DNA of 64,000 bases from Onthophagus taurus (GCF_036711975.1 NC_091967.1:21514001-21578000), one strand, 5' to 3'; shown: positions 35,213 through 48,179, counted from the stretch's first letter. Notes: generated by a model from the letters alone, not told the origin. Translations and numbers: made by a program.

Positions 35213-35409
35213 AATCACGTCCACTTGAAAATATTGATTGACACCTTTTTAAGATATAACAACGTAATTTGGAATATTAAGCAATCAATATTCTCGTAAT
35301 TGACAAATCATCAAGATTAAAAATGGAAAAGGAATGTGAAGATAAAAAAAATATATAAAACTTATTTAATGTATATTTTATTTTAAATCATCTCAAAACA
35401 AAATTGTAT

Positions 35410-36740
35410 TTAGTATTTCTTGGAAACGTACGAGTAAGCAGCTAAAATACCCTGCCAAGTTTCTTTAACAACACTAGAAATTTGTGACGCGGGCAAATCA
35501 AATCCTTGGCTTCCACCACCGGGTAATTCTAAAGTAAAACTCAATGGAGCAATAGTTGATTTCATCCAATCATCTGAAGCTCCAGCCGCTGGATACAACA
35601 AATAAGCTGCATTTCCTACAGTATATCTGGTACCACCGACATTATAAATAGCGTTAGCAATGCGATCTCCAACAGCTTGAAGTTCATCGTTGTCATCAGC
35701 GTAAACATAGTCGTATCCCCATGGGAATAGTACCCAACTACCGTAGCTGTGAAGTGCGATGTATAAAGGAACATCATTTAATGTTTTAACCAATTCGCTA
35801 TATGCGGCAGTTTCCGGTTCTGAGAATGCATTTTTTCCACGATAAGTTTCAGAACATTCGTTGCTACTTGTTCCAAGACCTCCAAACTGAAAGCCAAAGT
35901 TCCGATTGCCGTCAACTCCGTAACATGTACTTCCACGGCTACGGGTTTTTCTCCACATACGATCATTAGTGTGGGTATATTCGTAACCATCAGGATTCAA
36001 AACGGGTACAATTAACCAATTGATATTTTCACTTAAATATGCATAATCTTGGTTTTCTACTAGTTGTTCGATAATGTAAAGTGCTGTTGCAGGAGAGATC
36101 CATTCACGAGCATGAATACCAGCATCCATGACAATAGTAGGATTTCCGGGATTATTTCCAATTTTAATGTAACTCATAGAACGTCCTTCGGATGATGTAC
36201 CAAAAGTGCCAACTTCGACATTGTCTGGGTATTGTTCGGCGAGATTTTCCAAGTAAGCTTGAATCTAAACGTTAAATTATTATACAAGAAAATTTGCACC
36301 GCAACAATACTTACGACATCATATCTGTGGTATTCAGTAAAACTAATTCTTCCTTTTTCAACTTTCGGCGCACGTAATTGAGCCTCACGTTCAAATTTGA
36401 AAACGCTATAACATTAAAGTATATTAAGTTTAAAATAAAAGTTTTATTTAAAATTTTACCGTTCAACATCGTCGATGAGAATTGAGTAATGCATATATTT
36501 CAAATTTAATACATTTTCAAAGGAAGCTTGAAGTGCGGGTTTTACCATAATACTAACGGGGTATTCCAACAATCTGGTATGATCCCAAAAATCAAATTCA
36601 CCACTATCTTCAAGACTTTTCAAAAAGTCCGCTTGATCTTGGGACCGTGGTGTGACTTTGTACACCTTATACCCATCATAATTTACTTGTTCAGCCAAAA
36701 CGGCTGTTAACACAACTGCTAACAATGCTAGAACCTTCAT
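35410..36740 (-). CDS. Carboxypeptidase B-like zymogen (gene C)
   Basis: Predicted secreted M14A procarboxypeptidase, 408 residues. Exons in transcript order are 36740-36460, 36405-36315 and 36264-35410; introns are 54 and 50 bp. Signal peptide MKVLALLAVVLTAVLA. All Zn ligands and catalytic residues are intact (GIHARE, WRKTR, GNRNF, LHSYG, LLYP, TLELPGGG), with Asp at position 255 (GASDDW), so basic C-terminal residues are the predicted substrates. The stretch APLSFTLELPGGGSQGFDLP is shared with gene D, and a 98-nt tract here (35495-35592) differs from D by one base, while exon 1 is much more diverged. The gap to gene B is 241 bp, which leaves room for a short promoter only. Confidence 0.94.
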
Positions 36741-36770
36741 TGTAACAACTAAACGATGAGTGGATAGTTT

Positions 36771-36782
36771 TCGTCTTTTATA
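36771..36782 (-). promoter_or_regulatory. TATA box motif tataaaagacga (gene C)
   Basis: The same 12-mer precedes genes D and E at similar distance. Here it lies 31-42 bp upstream of the ATG, and the leader ending tagttgttacaatg is shared with D. Confidence 0.7.
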
Positions 36783-37849
36783 GCTGATGACTAAAAAAAC
36801 TAGAAACTACTTCAGTTTTTTTTTCACATTTGTTATATTTACATAAGATAAAACTGAAGTTGGTTTCGTAAATAAGTTGAGTGATCTATGTGAGAAATAA
36901 TAACTATGTAATCATATTAAATAGAGTGGAGTGGCCTATATTTATCAATCGTACAAAAATTTAAATAAATAACATGTGGATATTTAGGTAAAGTACCCTA
37001 CATACTTAAGTGATTTGATTAAAAAGCTATATTTAAATGCTTATCGTAATTCTAATTATTCATGCAACATGTTTATTTATCTAATCTGTTTTTTAAGAAT
37101 TTTTTTCGTTACCAAAGTACTGTCTAAACGTTAAGTCACATTCCTTCTTTTACTAAAATTACCAAAAATATTTTATACATAATTTTTTTCCGGCTCGTTA
37201 GAGTTCCTACAAATTTTAGGACAGATTACTGACACTATCTACTTGAAAATACCGATTTTGATGACAATTCTGACGACTCACATCATGATGAGTTTCTTTA
37301 TAATAAATTGAAGGAATAATTTAGAAAGCCAAGGTAAAGAAAAAGTACAACTACTACACTAGCAACAACTAGTGGTTTTTAATAGTATTACAATTGTACA
37401 AATATCCGAAGAGAAAAGCAAACCAAGTCAAGAGAATGATGGTGTCTAGAGTCATGCCTCGGCGTTGTTCTATGTTGGACAATTTTGCCATTTGTATCTA
37501 CAGGCGGATACAACCCATCGTTGCTCCCCTCCTCCCCATCACCAACCGCCTAAACCATTCCCCTGCTTTGCTCTAGGATCGCCTTTCAGGGCATTTCTTC
37601 GGGGTAACCTCTTTCTTTGTCATGTTTCTACAGGAAGCTTTATGTTCAACACTCTTACTTTAACTCAACACATACACAAATTATCTCTGGTTTAACTAAC
37701 TTACAGAGATCGGAGGAATCAGATCAGATGTCAGTCAATTCATCAATTCCTCCTTGCCAGACGTTGTTGTTCGGCGATTCCTCCTTTTCTTCTCTCTTAA
37801 TATACTTGGCATAAAAGTAGGTATTTTTAGCATGTTGTTTCGCTGACTA

Positions 37850-39850
37850 TCAAACTGCTAGCAGTGCTCATACAATTTCCTCCCAACGCGCAGAGTTAAA
37901 AGCAAAAGGGACCAAAATAACAATGCATTTAGAGTAGTGATTTATAAGTTGGGTCAGCTCAAAGGAGTTTCCAATTTTGAAGATAGCACCGATTGTTGAT
38001 CTTCCTTGTGGGAATCCATATTGCATAATGACATAACAGCAGCTTTTCAAAGAGTCTCCCTGCTCTATCTACTCAGCACAGGGGTCTAAATGTCACTAGT
38101 ATACAGTGTGCGGCAAAATTATGGTATAAACTCAATAAAACGCTTATAAACATTATTTTGCAAATTCGGCGAAACAAGTCTATTTTGGTTTTTCAAAACA
38201 CACATTTTGAGCCTATATTCACCTCCCGATAGTCATTTGTTTTTAAGTTATGACATCATCAAGAATATTTTTTCTATTACGGAATATAAAAGTATTTTTA
38301 GTAGATGACGTCATAACTTAGGAACAAATGACTATCGGTTAATGAATATGAACTCAAATGTGTGTTTTCAAAAACTAAAATAGACTTTTTTCGCCGTTTT
38401 TGCAAAATAATGTTTGTAAGCGTTTCATTGAATATATTCCATTATTTTGCCTCACACTGTATATAGAGTATAGGGTACCTAGTCCATTTCCTTGAAGCAC
38501 TTCCGCTTTTTTCCCTTTAAGTCCGAGTAATCATCTTCTTATTTAACTAATATCTGCCCGTATGGTCTCAGTTCTCGTTCTACTCTTTTCAGTAGTAGTT
38601 TTTCAAAGAGTTTTGAAATTATTACTAATAGTGAAAAAGTTGCGATGAAAATGTAGGACAGTATGAATACACCTTTTCTAGGCAAGGACTTTGGATTTCT
38701 CCTGTGATAAGATGAAATCCTACAGCTTTCTTTGGATTCAGGTTAGTTCTTATCTCGTCTACTACTTCCTTAGGAGTAACTGGTGCGATATTGTGATTAT
38801 TTATTCTTGATTGTTTTACTCTGGTTTGGGAGTAATGATCTCAGCCATTTGTTTAGGAAACAGTGTTACTTTTTGCTTATTATCTCTGGCCCATAGTCCA
38901 TTGTTGTTTTTGAAAGAAGGAAGAAAGGTTACAGATCTCCTGATTTTCTTAGTTGCCATCTTCTGCGTTTCTGGACTTGGTTGTTAAGTAAGTACAGTTT
39001 TTTCTGAAAAACCCTCAACTGCTGCCATCTTCTGCTAGCTACACATTTTTGTTTGACAAGTTCTCTGATCTCAAGTGAATAATTCACAACCTTAGTTACG
39101 TGTGTTATCTCCTTGGTGTTCTTGTACGCCACTGATTGGGTGAGACAGGTGAAATATTAGCTTGTTTTTCTAGTTATTCACACGTTTTAAGACTAATGTT
39201 TAGGTTGATTTTGTACTGGAACTCAATCTGAAAGGTTTCTAGTCCATAGTTTTGTTAGTGGGATTAGCTCTATATTATCTCCTTTCTATTATCCTTTCAG
39301 TTAACCTTAGTATATGATCGGAATTCATAACAATGGTTTTTTAAACTTCTATGAAGTTGGAAGATATTATCCTAGAGATAGAGAAGTTTAATAAGTTGGT
39401 GATTTTCTCGGTATCAGTAAGTCAGTAGGTATTCCTAATCTTTCCTAAATAAGATACCACAGACTTTATTATATCAGGGACACATTATCGTTCTTGGGCA
39501 GTAGCTTTTTTGGTCTTAGCGCTATCTCTTTTTTTATGCAGCTTTATTGCTATTGTATATCCTCCGTAACTAGCTCCTACTCTTACTGTAAGTGAAGAGT
39601 ATCCAGCTTAACGCACTTGACACACCTCTACAGAATCTCAGTGTAGAGGTTGTTTAGGACTTGTTTCATACCTTTGGCATCTTTTAGATTATGAAATGAT
39701 CTCGATATTCCTTACTGCTTGAAGATTTTGTTATTTTAGTAGATATAGCCTTGATGAAAACAACAAGGCTATCAAGAACTAAATGACAAGCATTCGGGAA
39801 AGGAAGGAGATTACGACAACGAATAATTATTTACCGTAAACCCAACTTGC
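37850..39850 (-). mobile_element. R1/Jockey-like LINE relic interrupted by a MITE
   Basis: Minus-strand pieces in order: end of endonuclease (about 39400-39180), linker with RRWQQLRVFQKKLYLLN (about 39040), NLNPKKAVGFHLITGEI (about 38730), then after the MITE at 38104-38459 TFRPLC and RAGRLFEKLL (about 38090-38045), QYGFPQGRSTIGAI (about 38020) and AFNSARWEEI (about 37880). The last block resembles R1-clade RTs. It contains many stops. The sequence left of 37850 (to about 37430) is pyrimidine-rich and unassigned. Confidence 0.7.
38104..38459. mobile_element. Mariner-type MITE, full-length foldback
   Basis: A 356-bp element runs from cagtgtgcggcaaaattatgg to ccattattttgcctcacactg with ta on both sides. 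Its two halves are inverted copies of about 160 bp each (for example aaatgactatcgg near 38330 against ccgatagtcattt near 38227) with scattered mismatches. It sits inside the R1-like LINE relic, so it inserted later. Confidence 0.85.
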
Positions 39851-39859
39851 AGCCTAGGA

Positions 39860-40600
39860 GGAAATTGTAAGTTTTGGAAAGGGGAGGAGAAGGAGAAGGA
39901 GGAAGAGAATCAAATCTCCTTAGTCTTTTAAAGTCTGCATATAAAATATACTTGTTTGGGAAACAAAGGATCTAGAGAGAAATTCCTGGTCACATAGATT
40001 TGGTATTATATTTAAAAAACTCTTGATTGAATTTGGTATCAGTCTTTGAAAACTTTTGACTTTCTAGAGTGATTTAACATTGTCTTAATTTTCCACAAAT
40101 AATAATTTTTGTTAGCGGAATGAAACAACAGTTTCTTTCCTTAACATTGCTTTAATTTCTGTTTAGCCATGTTGTGTATGAGACGTGAGTAACATATAGG
40201 TTTATTTAGAGATGTACTTAGAGATAGATGACATTTATTAAAAATATTATCTAATAAAATGAAATTAAATGAAAAATAACCCGGTTATTTATTAAAAAAC
40301 TTTTGCAGAATTGTTCTGTGTAGCGTAAAACAACAATGCTGATTCAAATTATAAATCTAAAATAAATTGTATTTATTATTATTATTTTCGAAGTTAAATT
40401 AAATGTACCATTAAAATTCCAATTATTTATTTTAACGTTTTATTTTTAAATTTAATAATGTAGTTCTCTTCCCGTATACCGATTAGAGTGATTAGAGTGT
40501 TTGTTTATCTAAGCAACTCTTATCTTAAGTATTTCCATTTATACAATTTATTTATAAAAATAAAAATCATTTTTGTATTATCAAGTATTTATTTCAGTTT
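39860..40600. other. Intergenic 3' of gene D, no supported feature
   Basis: AT-rich DNA with short runs such as aggaggagaaggagaaggagg near 39880. The minus-strand polyadenylation signal for gene D is at 40588-40593. Confidence 0.35.
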
Positions 40601-40610
40601 TTACTAAAAA

Positions 40611-41945
40611 TTAATTATCTGAAATATATTTGTAAGCAGCTAAAATTCCTTGCCAAGTTTCTGTAACCACTTCTGTTATTCTATAAGGAGGTAAATCAAA
40701 TCCTTGGCTTCCACCACCGGGTAATTCTAAAGTAAAACTCAATGGAGCAATAATTGATTTCATCCAATCATCTGAAGCTCCAGCCGCTGGGTATAACAAA
40801 AATGCGGCATTTCCTACTGTGAATCGAGTACCGGAAACATCATAAATTGCACCTGCAATATTTTCTCCAAGAGAGTGAAGTTCGTCGTTGTTATCGCTAA
40901 GGATGTAATCGTATCCCCATGGATAAAGTACCCAGCTACCATAACTGTGAAGAGCAATGTACAAGGGGACCGAATCCAATTGGAGTACCAAATCTCTAAA
41001 TGCAGCTATTTCCGGTTCTGAGAAAGCATTTGGTCCACGATAAATTTCAGAGCATTCGTTATCACTTGTACCAAGACCACCCCACATAAAACCAAAGTTA
41101 CGATTACCATCAACACCATAACATACGTTTCCACGACTACGAGTTTTCCTCCACATACGTGTGTTGGTGTGAGAATATTCGTAACCATCAGGATTCAAAA
41201 CTGGCACAATTAACCAATTGATATTTTCACTTAAATAAGCATATTCTTCGTTTTCTACCAATTGTTGGATAATGTAAAGGGCCGTTGCAGGTGCTATCCA
41301 TTCACGAGCATGGATACCAGCATCCATAACAATAGTAGGTTTCCCAGGGTCCGTTCCAATTTGAATGCTAGTCAAAGGGCGTCCTTCTGATGATTCACCA
41401 AAAGAACTAACGTGAGCTTTGTCTGGATATTTTTCACCAAGACTTCGCAAATACTCTTGAATCTGAAGATCATCAAAATAAAATCACAAAAAAGATCGTT
41501 ATTACAATACTTACAACTTCATATCTATGGTATTCAGTAAAACTGATTTTACCCTTTTCCACCTTTGGCGCACGAATTTGTTGAGCACGTTCAGCTTGAA
41601 CGGTTCTATAAATAAACATAAATTATGTAATTTCGATATCTATAGTAATCAATAAACTTACAGCTCAACATTCTCAATAAGAACCGAATGATTAATATTT
41701 TTCAACGTTAGCATCTTTGAGAAAACGGTTACAAGTTCTGGTTTGACCATAATGTTAATTGGTTGACCCAATACTTTAGCATTGCTCCAAAAATCGAATT
41801 CTCCGCTTTCTTGGATTCCTTTCAAAAATTCTGCGTGATCACGTGTGGTAGGTATGACAGTGTACACTTGGTACCCTTCATAACTAAAATGATCATCAGC
41901 CAAAACGGCTGCTACTAAAACACCTAACAATGCTAAAACCTTCAT
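40611..41945 (-). CDS. Carboxypeptidase B-like zymogen (gene D)
   Basis: Predicted secreted M14A procarboxypeptidase, 408 residues. Exons in transcript order are 41945-41662, 41605-41515 and 41462-40611; introns are 56 and 52 bp. Signal peptide MKVLALLGVLVAAVLA; activation peptide to about 112. Zn ligands (GIHARE, LHSYG) and catalytic residues (WRKTR, GNRNF, LLYP, TLELPGGG) are complete. Asp at position 255 (GASDDW) predicts CPB specificity. The centre (GFMWGGLGTSDNECSEIYRG) matches gene B, while the region around residue 255-270 matches gene C, so the gene is a mosaic. Only about 220 bp separate it from gene E. Confidence 0.94.
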
Positions 41946-41975
41946 TGTAACAACTAATTTCGAATTTAGTTGTTC

Positions 41976-41987
41976 TCGTCTTTTATA
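41976..41987 (-). promoter_or_regulatory. TATA box motif tataaaagacga (gene D)
   Basis: Identical 12-mer to those of C and E, 31-42 bp upstream of the start codon. Confidence 0.7.
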
Positions 41988-42163
41988 GATGACCTATTTA
42001 GACCACTTAAGATTGGTCCATATTTGTGGTAAACAAAAGATAAGAATAGGTTTCGTAAATAAGGTGATTATCGAGTGTATTGATTAATCAGATTTCTCAA
42101 CGGTTAAGCCCCTTCGGTTGTTGAAATGATAATGCTTTAAAAAATTTAAACGAATTTTATTGT

Positions 42164-43490
42164 TTATTTTTCTACAATATATTCGTAAGCGGCAAGAATA
42201 CCTTGGAAGGTTTCAATTACAACATCATAAATTCTTGAAGCTGGAAGATCAAATCCTTGGCTTCCCCCACCAGGTAATTCTAAAGTGTAACTAAGATCAG
42301 CACCACCAGCACCTTTCATCCAATCATCAGAACAACCCGCAGCTGGATATAATAGAATTGCTGAATTACCAACAGTGTAAGAAGTGCCTTTGACGCTTTT
42401 AATAGCGTCAGCGATTCGTTCGCCCAAATAATGAATATCATCGACGTTATCAGGAAGAATAAAATCATAACCCCATGGATAAATAACCCATTGTCCATAA
42501 CTGTGAAGAGCTATATATAATTCAACATTATTAAGTCCTAGAACGAAATCTGTAAAAGCAGCGACTTCGGGTTCAGAATGAGCATAAGGTCCATGATAAA
42601 TGTCGGAACATTCGTTGCTGCTAGTTCCTAAACCACCCCACACGTAACCAAAGTTACGGTTAGCGTCAACACCGTAACAGGTGTTTCCACGACTACGAGT
42701 TTTTCGCCACATACGATTATTAGTGTGGGTGTATTCGTAACCATCAGGATTTAGAACAGGGATAATTACCCAATTAGCATTTTCGCTTAAATACGCGTAT
42801 TCCTCATTTTCCACCAATTGTTGAATTAAATAAAGTGCCATAGCAGGTGCGATCCATTCGCGAGCATGAATAGCACCATCTAATACGATCGTTGGATTAT
42901 TTGGATTATCTCCAATTTGTATGTAAGATAATTCTCTTCCTTCGTAAGATTTTCCAATGGTTCCCACCTTAACTGGGTAATCGACTTGCAATCGCTCTAA
43001 ATAAGCTTGGATCTAAAAATAATAAACATTTTAAAGATTAAAAAATAAAAAGAGATCTTGTTTTACATCTTCGTATCTGTGGTACTTATCAAAGCTTATT
43101 TTTCCTTTTTCTATTTTTGGTGCTCGAGTCTGACGTAAACGTTCTTCTTGAAATACACTACAAATAAATTAATTATTAAATGAATTATTTATGTAATACA
43201 AAAAATAACCTTTCGGCATCATCAATAAGAATAGAATACTCAATTTTATTGGTTTCAAGAATTTTTACGAAAGAATTTTGAAGTGCTGGTTTAACCATGA
43301 TATTAACTGATTCTCCAAGAATGTTGGTTTTACTCCAAAAATCATATTCCTCATTTTCTCTAAAGACCTTCAATACTTCTGCATGAATTTCGTTTGTCGG
43401 AATAACTTGGTACACTTTGTACCCATCGTATCGGAAAATATCAGCTGATGCAACAGCTAAAAATATTACAAACAATGCTGTACCCTTCAT
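42164..43490 (-). CDS. Carboxypeptidase B-like zymogen (gene E)
   Basis: Predicted secreted M14A procarboxypeptidase, 406 residues. Exons in transcript order are 43490-43210, 43157-43067 and 43012-42164; introns are 52 and 54 bp. Signal peptide MKGTALFVIFLAVASA. The Zn site reads AIHARE instead of GIHARE but both ligands are kept; WRKTR, ANRNF, LHSYG, LLYP and TLELPGGG are intact. Position 255 is Asp (GCSDDW), with a Cys two residues earlier where the other CPB copies have Ala, giving one extra unpaired-looking cysteine. It shares GGADLSYTLE with gene B, so subtypes alternate B-type, C-type, C-type, B-type along the array. Confidence 0.94.
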
Positions 43491-43519
43491 TTTTCTTTAC
43501 TAACCTTTGATATATAAAT

Positions 43520-43531
43520 TCGTCTTTTATA
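43520..43531 (-). promoter_or_regulatory. TATA box motif tataaaagacga (gene E)
   Basis: Same 12-mer as in C and D, 30-41 bp upstream of the start codon. The surrounding leader otherwise differs. Confidence 0.65.
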
Positions 43532-43559
43532 ATTGTGATGCAATCCAATTAGATTAATA

Positions 43560-45870
43560 TCAGGACTAGACATCGATGTATATTACAATATTATCTCAAG
43601 AAGATTCTAATTTAGCTTTATACAGATTATTAATTTTGTCGTATTGAGTACGTTCGTACGTGGGTCTAGATAAGATCATAAACGTCGAAAAGACGGAGAT
43701 ATAAGAGGTACATCAAAGAACGTTTGGCGATACGACCGCAACTAACGACGGTTTTCTGCGAGGTTCGAGGCAGTCCCCAGGGAAAAGGAAAGTCGTCAAT
43801 TTTTACGGGTAGCAGTTCGTAGATCTACAGAGGACATTTAGATACCTGACGGTCGGGAGAAGAGACGTTGCTCGTTTGAGATATGTCTCCTAACGGATCC
43901 TTACATATTGGTATTGCAATAAAGTATTCTCGAGTTCTTTACGAGCACCCTTCAACATTCTACCAAAACCACACTTTACAAAATTTAAAAATCCACTTAA
44001 GTAATACATCTTCAATTCTTACTACTGGTTTAAAGATGTCCTTAAACACTTTTTACTTTACATAATTTTTATGATTATCGTAAAAAGTCAACTCGTACCA
44101 GTAAACAATTTCCAGAAACGTTTTAGTACCTATAGCATAAACCGTTGACGTCGAACGACATTTTAACGTTAATACATCAGCCATGGTGATAATATTCAAA
44201 GTACGGTCTCCGGTATAGGGGCTGTGTAAATTTTGTATGACCTTTCGAACACGGTGACATTTCCACCCTTAAATGTTAGAACATCCGGCTGACGTGTCCC
44301 GTAGAGTCACCCTAACCCTGGTATGGTCATCGGCTGGTTCGCGTCATATGATCCGAAACATGGGGCTTCTATACCTTTACCTCGTCGTGCTTCATTAACG
44401 TTGATTTACGTTTTCAAGACAAAATAAAAAATTATTTCCTATCAGCTAACACATCCCAATTTGTGTATGAAATGAATTAGATAAAATAGATTTTTTATTT
44501 TTTTCTTCAATATGATAAAGTCTTAATAAACGTTAATATCGCTATATTAAGTAAACATTAATAAGTATTATTATAATATTTGATTTCCCCATAACTTGTT
44601 TTTATGACAAAAATAAATGTGAAATTTTAATAGGTCTACTTGAGACAATTTGATTAAGTATAGAAAAAGTGTTGTTACACAAAAATACTTAAAAAATAAC
44701 AACATTTATTAAGACCCTTATTTTTATTCAGACATTACAAAAAATGACGGAACAAATAAAGTTTATATATTGTTTATAAGCTCTATGCGACAAAGTGATA
44801 CAGAAATATATCTGAAAGAGTATTTTTACTACAACAGTGGATGAAATGAAATTATTAGTATGAGCAATGGAAAACTAGATTAACCCACAACTGCTGGAAT
44901 GCTCAATAACGGACATGGGATCAAATTTCATTCAATTATTTAATTTATTGAAACTTACTCCTGAAACCCCGTATTGTTTAGTTGGGAACATAAGTGTTGT
45001 TTATTTCTTTGATACACCTGATTTTTATATGATAAAAACTGTAACCGAAGACATAGATTAGCTTCGAAGTTATGCAATTCCCATGTAGTACCAACTAACT
45101 TCAAAAAAATTAATGTTAAGTACGCATCACAAATCATAAGTTTCCACCACTCATGTGTAAATGAAAGAATGATTGAAGATCTTTGAAGAAGAGGATTTAA
45201 AATACTACATGCTAGTATTAAACTACATGATAAACTTCAACATAACCAATATTTTAGGAAGTGTAAATGTAAGAAGCCACAAAGTGTGTTAACTGCGGTG
45301 GAAATTATCTATCCAGTTATCGTAGATCTATTTTGGCTAAAGAATTGCAGAAAATAAAGTTAAATTACAAAGTAAAGCAGTTTACTGTAAAAACTTGAAC
45401 CAATCAAAAAGTAGGCACCCAAATTAAAAGCATTGAATAGCATTGAATCATCACTAAGACTACAGGTAAACTTACAGTCAAGTAGTTTCTAATAGTTCAA
45501 TCAAAATACGATCGAGGAAAACATAGCTCAAAATATACGAATAAAGCAGATCTTTCAATTAATTTTAACCCAGCTAAATAAACAATAACAAATCTTGTCA
45601 AAAATCTTGATAAGCTAATGAACTCTTGCAACATCGTGAAGGACTGCAATCAGTTCTAAGCATTGATAAGATAACTCACATTACCAATCAATCATATATT
45701 AAATTTAAATATAAAACTGAAGTAGTTCAATCTACATCTGTAAACAATAACAAGAACTTATCAGATCTTCACCGACAGTGTGGATCAAAACATTCAATCA
45801 AGAAACATCAATATTTTCACTTTCTTAGCAAGCAAATAGATTCATAGTAACTTATCAAATGACACATTAA
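43560..45870. other. Intergenic, no supported gene
   Basis: A GC-richer stretch at 43640-44400 is followed by AT-rich DNA. Frames are short and unrecognised. A decayed element is possible at 45150-45850 but no diagnostic motif was seen. Confidence 0.35.
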
Positions 45871-45879
45871 TGTACTTGG

Positions 45880-46400
45880 TGTTTTTGAGAAGGGGCAGAA
45901 GCCCCAATGGCAGTTCAGTCTTACACATGTGAATCCCCACTGGTCAAAAAGTGTATCGATAACCTAAGAAAACGTCTCAGGGATAATAAAGTTACCCTAT
46001 GGTGGGTTTCAGGTCACAAAGATATTGTGGCTAATAAAAAGGTGGACAAGCTGGCTAAAGAGGCAGTGAGGATGCCCTTTATTAGACCCCAACCTGACTG
46101 CGGACCACAGAAAAGCCACTGAAAACAGGTGATTAACACATGGGAGGACTCAAAGGTAGCCTTGCACTGGAAAGAACTTCCAGCGCACAGACAGGCGAAG
46201 ATTGTGATCCGTTACAAAAGAAAAAACTATTCGACTTTGCAACGACCAGTCAGAAACTCCTGAACATATTCTATGACTGCGTCGCCAGAGATCGCCTAAG
46301 ACACAAAATTTGGAAAGATTTGCCTGGCACCTACTGACATAAAGGAACAAGACTTTGAAGCAATACTAAGGTTCATCAAGGACCTAGATGTGCCCTAAAC
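45880..46400 (+). mobile_element. LINE RNase H and C-terminal relic
   Basis: The frame 45907-46122 contains VTLWWVSGHKDIVANKKVD and LAKEAV, the RNase H C-terminal motif (WVxGHxxIxxNxxxDxLA). Next, in another frame, come the post-RNase-H blocks INTWEDSKVALHW (about 46134-46172) and EQDFEAILRFIKDLD (46345-46390). It is a fragment of an I- or Jockey-type LINE with RNase H. It is interrupted by stops. Confidence 0.75.
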
Positions 46401-46499
46401 CTATTAATATTATATAAAACATATACCTACTTCAAATATTTGAAAATTGAAGAAAGTTCAAATATGAATTCTGATTAGTGACTAAAATCTCAAAAAGAA

Positions 46500-48070
46500 A
46501 AAAACAGTACGACGCTAATAAACAAATTGACTGACTGGGAAAGTTTCAAGGTTAGTCTTGAAGAGAACCTTAATATAGTAGTTTCATTAAAGACCAAGAA
46601 GCAGATATATTAGTCAAGGATATTCAAACCGCAAACTAACACTCCTAGACTAAACTCTTAAGTAGTTGGAAATAATAACCCTAAAGAAATTAGACTATTA
46701 ATAATAGAAAAAAGATAACTTAAACCTATGATTGATTGCTTCCCTAATAACCATAACCAATAATGGTATTAATAACTTTCTTTGGAAAGGTACAAAAAGA
46801 CTTAAGAGACCTATAATACAGAACCCTCCAACTAAAAACGATGATGGGAACTTGACTAGAAACAATATTCAAAAAGAAGAAGTTTTGCAAATCATCTAGA
46901 ATAACCATTTAAACGAAATAAAGATCAAGAAGAAGACCCATTATAGGTTCCTACATTGACGTAACCTAAAGAAGTGTACATAAAAGAAAATATTATCTCG
47001 TAAAAAAACGCCTGGTTTTACTTAATTACTGAGAAAGCCTAAACATACCTCGTTATCATATCATTATGTTTGTGATTTAGAAACCAACACTCTATAGAAA
47101 GAGAAATAAAAGAAAAAATGGTGTGTAACATTTTCAGATGTGGCACAAGCATTTGGTAAGATGTGGCTTGATTGGAATGGAACCCAACATTTCAATAGAT
47201 ATTTTAGAATAAATCAAGAAAAAACTTACTCGGCACTAAAACCTATAAAGCTGGTGTACCCCAGGGAAGTGTATTGGGTTCGGATGTGCACCTTTTACAC
47301 ACATGAGATACTCTCCAAACAAAAACAATGCTATTGCCACTTTTGCTAAACCAAATCTGTTCATGTTAACTTTACCGATAATATATATCAACAGTAATAT
47401 CAATAATATTATAGTGCCTAGTGCCAAACACTGCGAAATACCTAGGTATAACGCTTGATGCAAAGCTTCGTATAATAGTTTTTTATATTACAAGTGAGCT
47501 ACAAACATAATTACTGTACGAGTGTGGAGAATTGCACGACGAGGTCATAGACCGAGTCGTGTAATCACACGAGTATTTTGTATTGTTGCTCGTTTCAATA
47601 AATTAAGTCTATTCTGATTGGGCTAAAAATGCGTTACGTAATGAAACCAGTGCGGTAATGATGTTCATTACATAACTCAAATCACCTCAAATGAGTGTTG
47701 TAATGATGACTTAACCAAGCAGTCGTAGATAAAAAATATTATTAAAAAGTAAATACTGGTAAAAAATGGTAGTGAGATATTTGTTGCTGTGTAAGCAAAT
47801 ATTAAAATACGAATGGACATATGGCATCCAGTTATAAGGCTGCATTAGATTTTATCGTAGCTATACTTCAAAGATTTACTACATTCCAAGAAATATCGTT
47901 GATGTATTTTGGACATTAGAATCAGCGACCTCCATAGAAACCTGAAAATAGAAATCGTGGATGACATCGTCGAAACTGAAACTAAAATGATATATTTATG
48001 TAAAATTAGAATAATCAATTCAATGATGCAAACCATTTTTCAATGTTACAATTAGTCCACGAATAAGTCC
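46500..48070 (+). mobile_element. Jockey-like LINE relic
   Basis: Plus-strand pieces in proper order: linker FLWKGTKRLKRPI with PPTKNDDG (46780-46850), RT motif KAGVPQGSVLG (47247-47279), thumb AKYLGITLDAKL (47430-47465), and C-terminal RISDLHRNLKIEIVDDI (about 47920-47975). The gap at 47480-47800 looks like an unrelated insertion (with cgagtcgtg/cacgac motifs). The LINE is dead. Confidence 0.7.
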
Positions 48071-48179
48071 ATATAACTTTTTGTAAATGACCTCATAATA
48101 TTTCTCGATTTGCTTGTACAGTTATGTAAAGTTAGGATAAATCTAATTTGATTCTATCTAATCTAATTCTGAATTCCAC

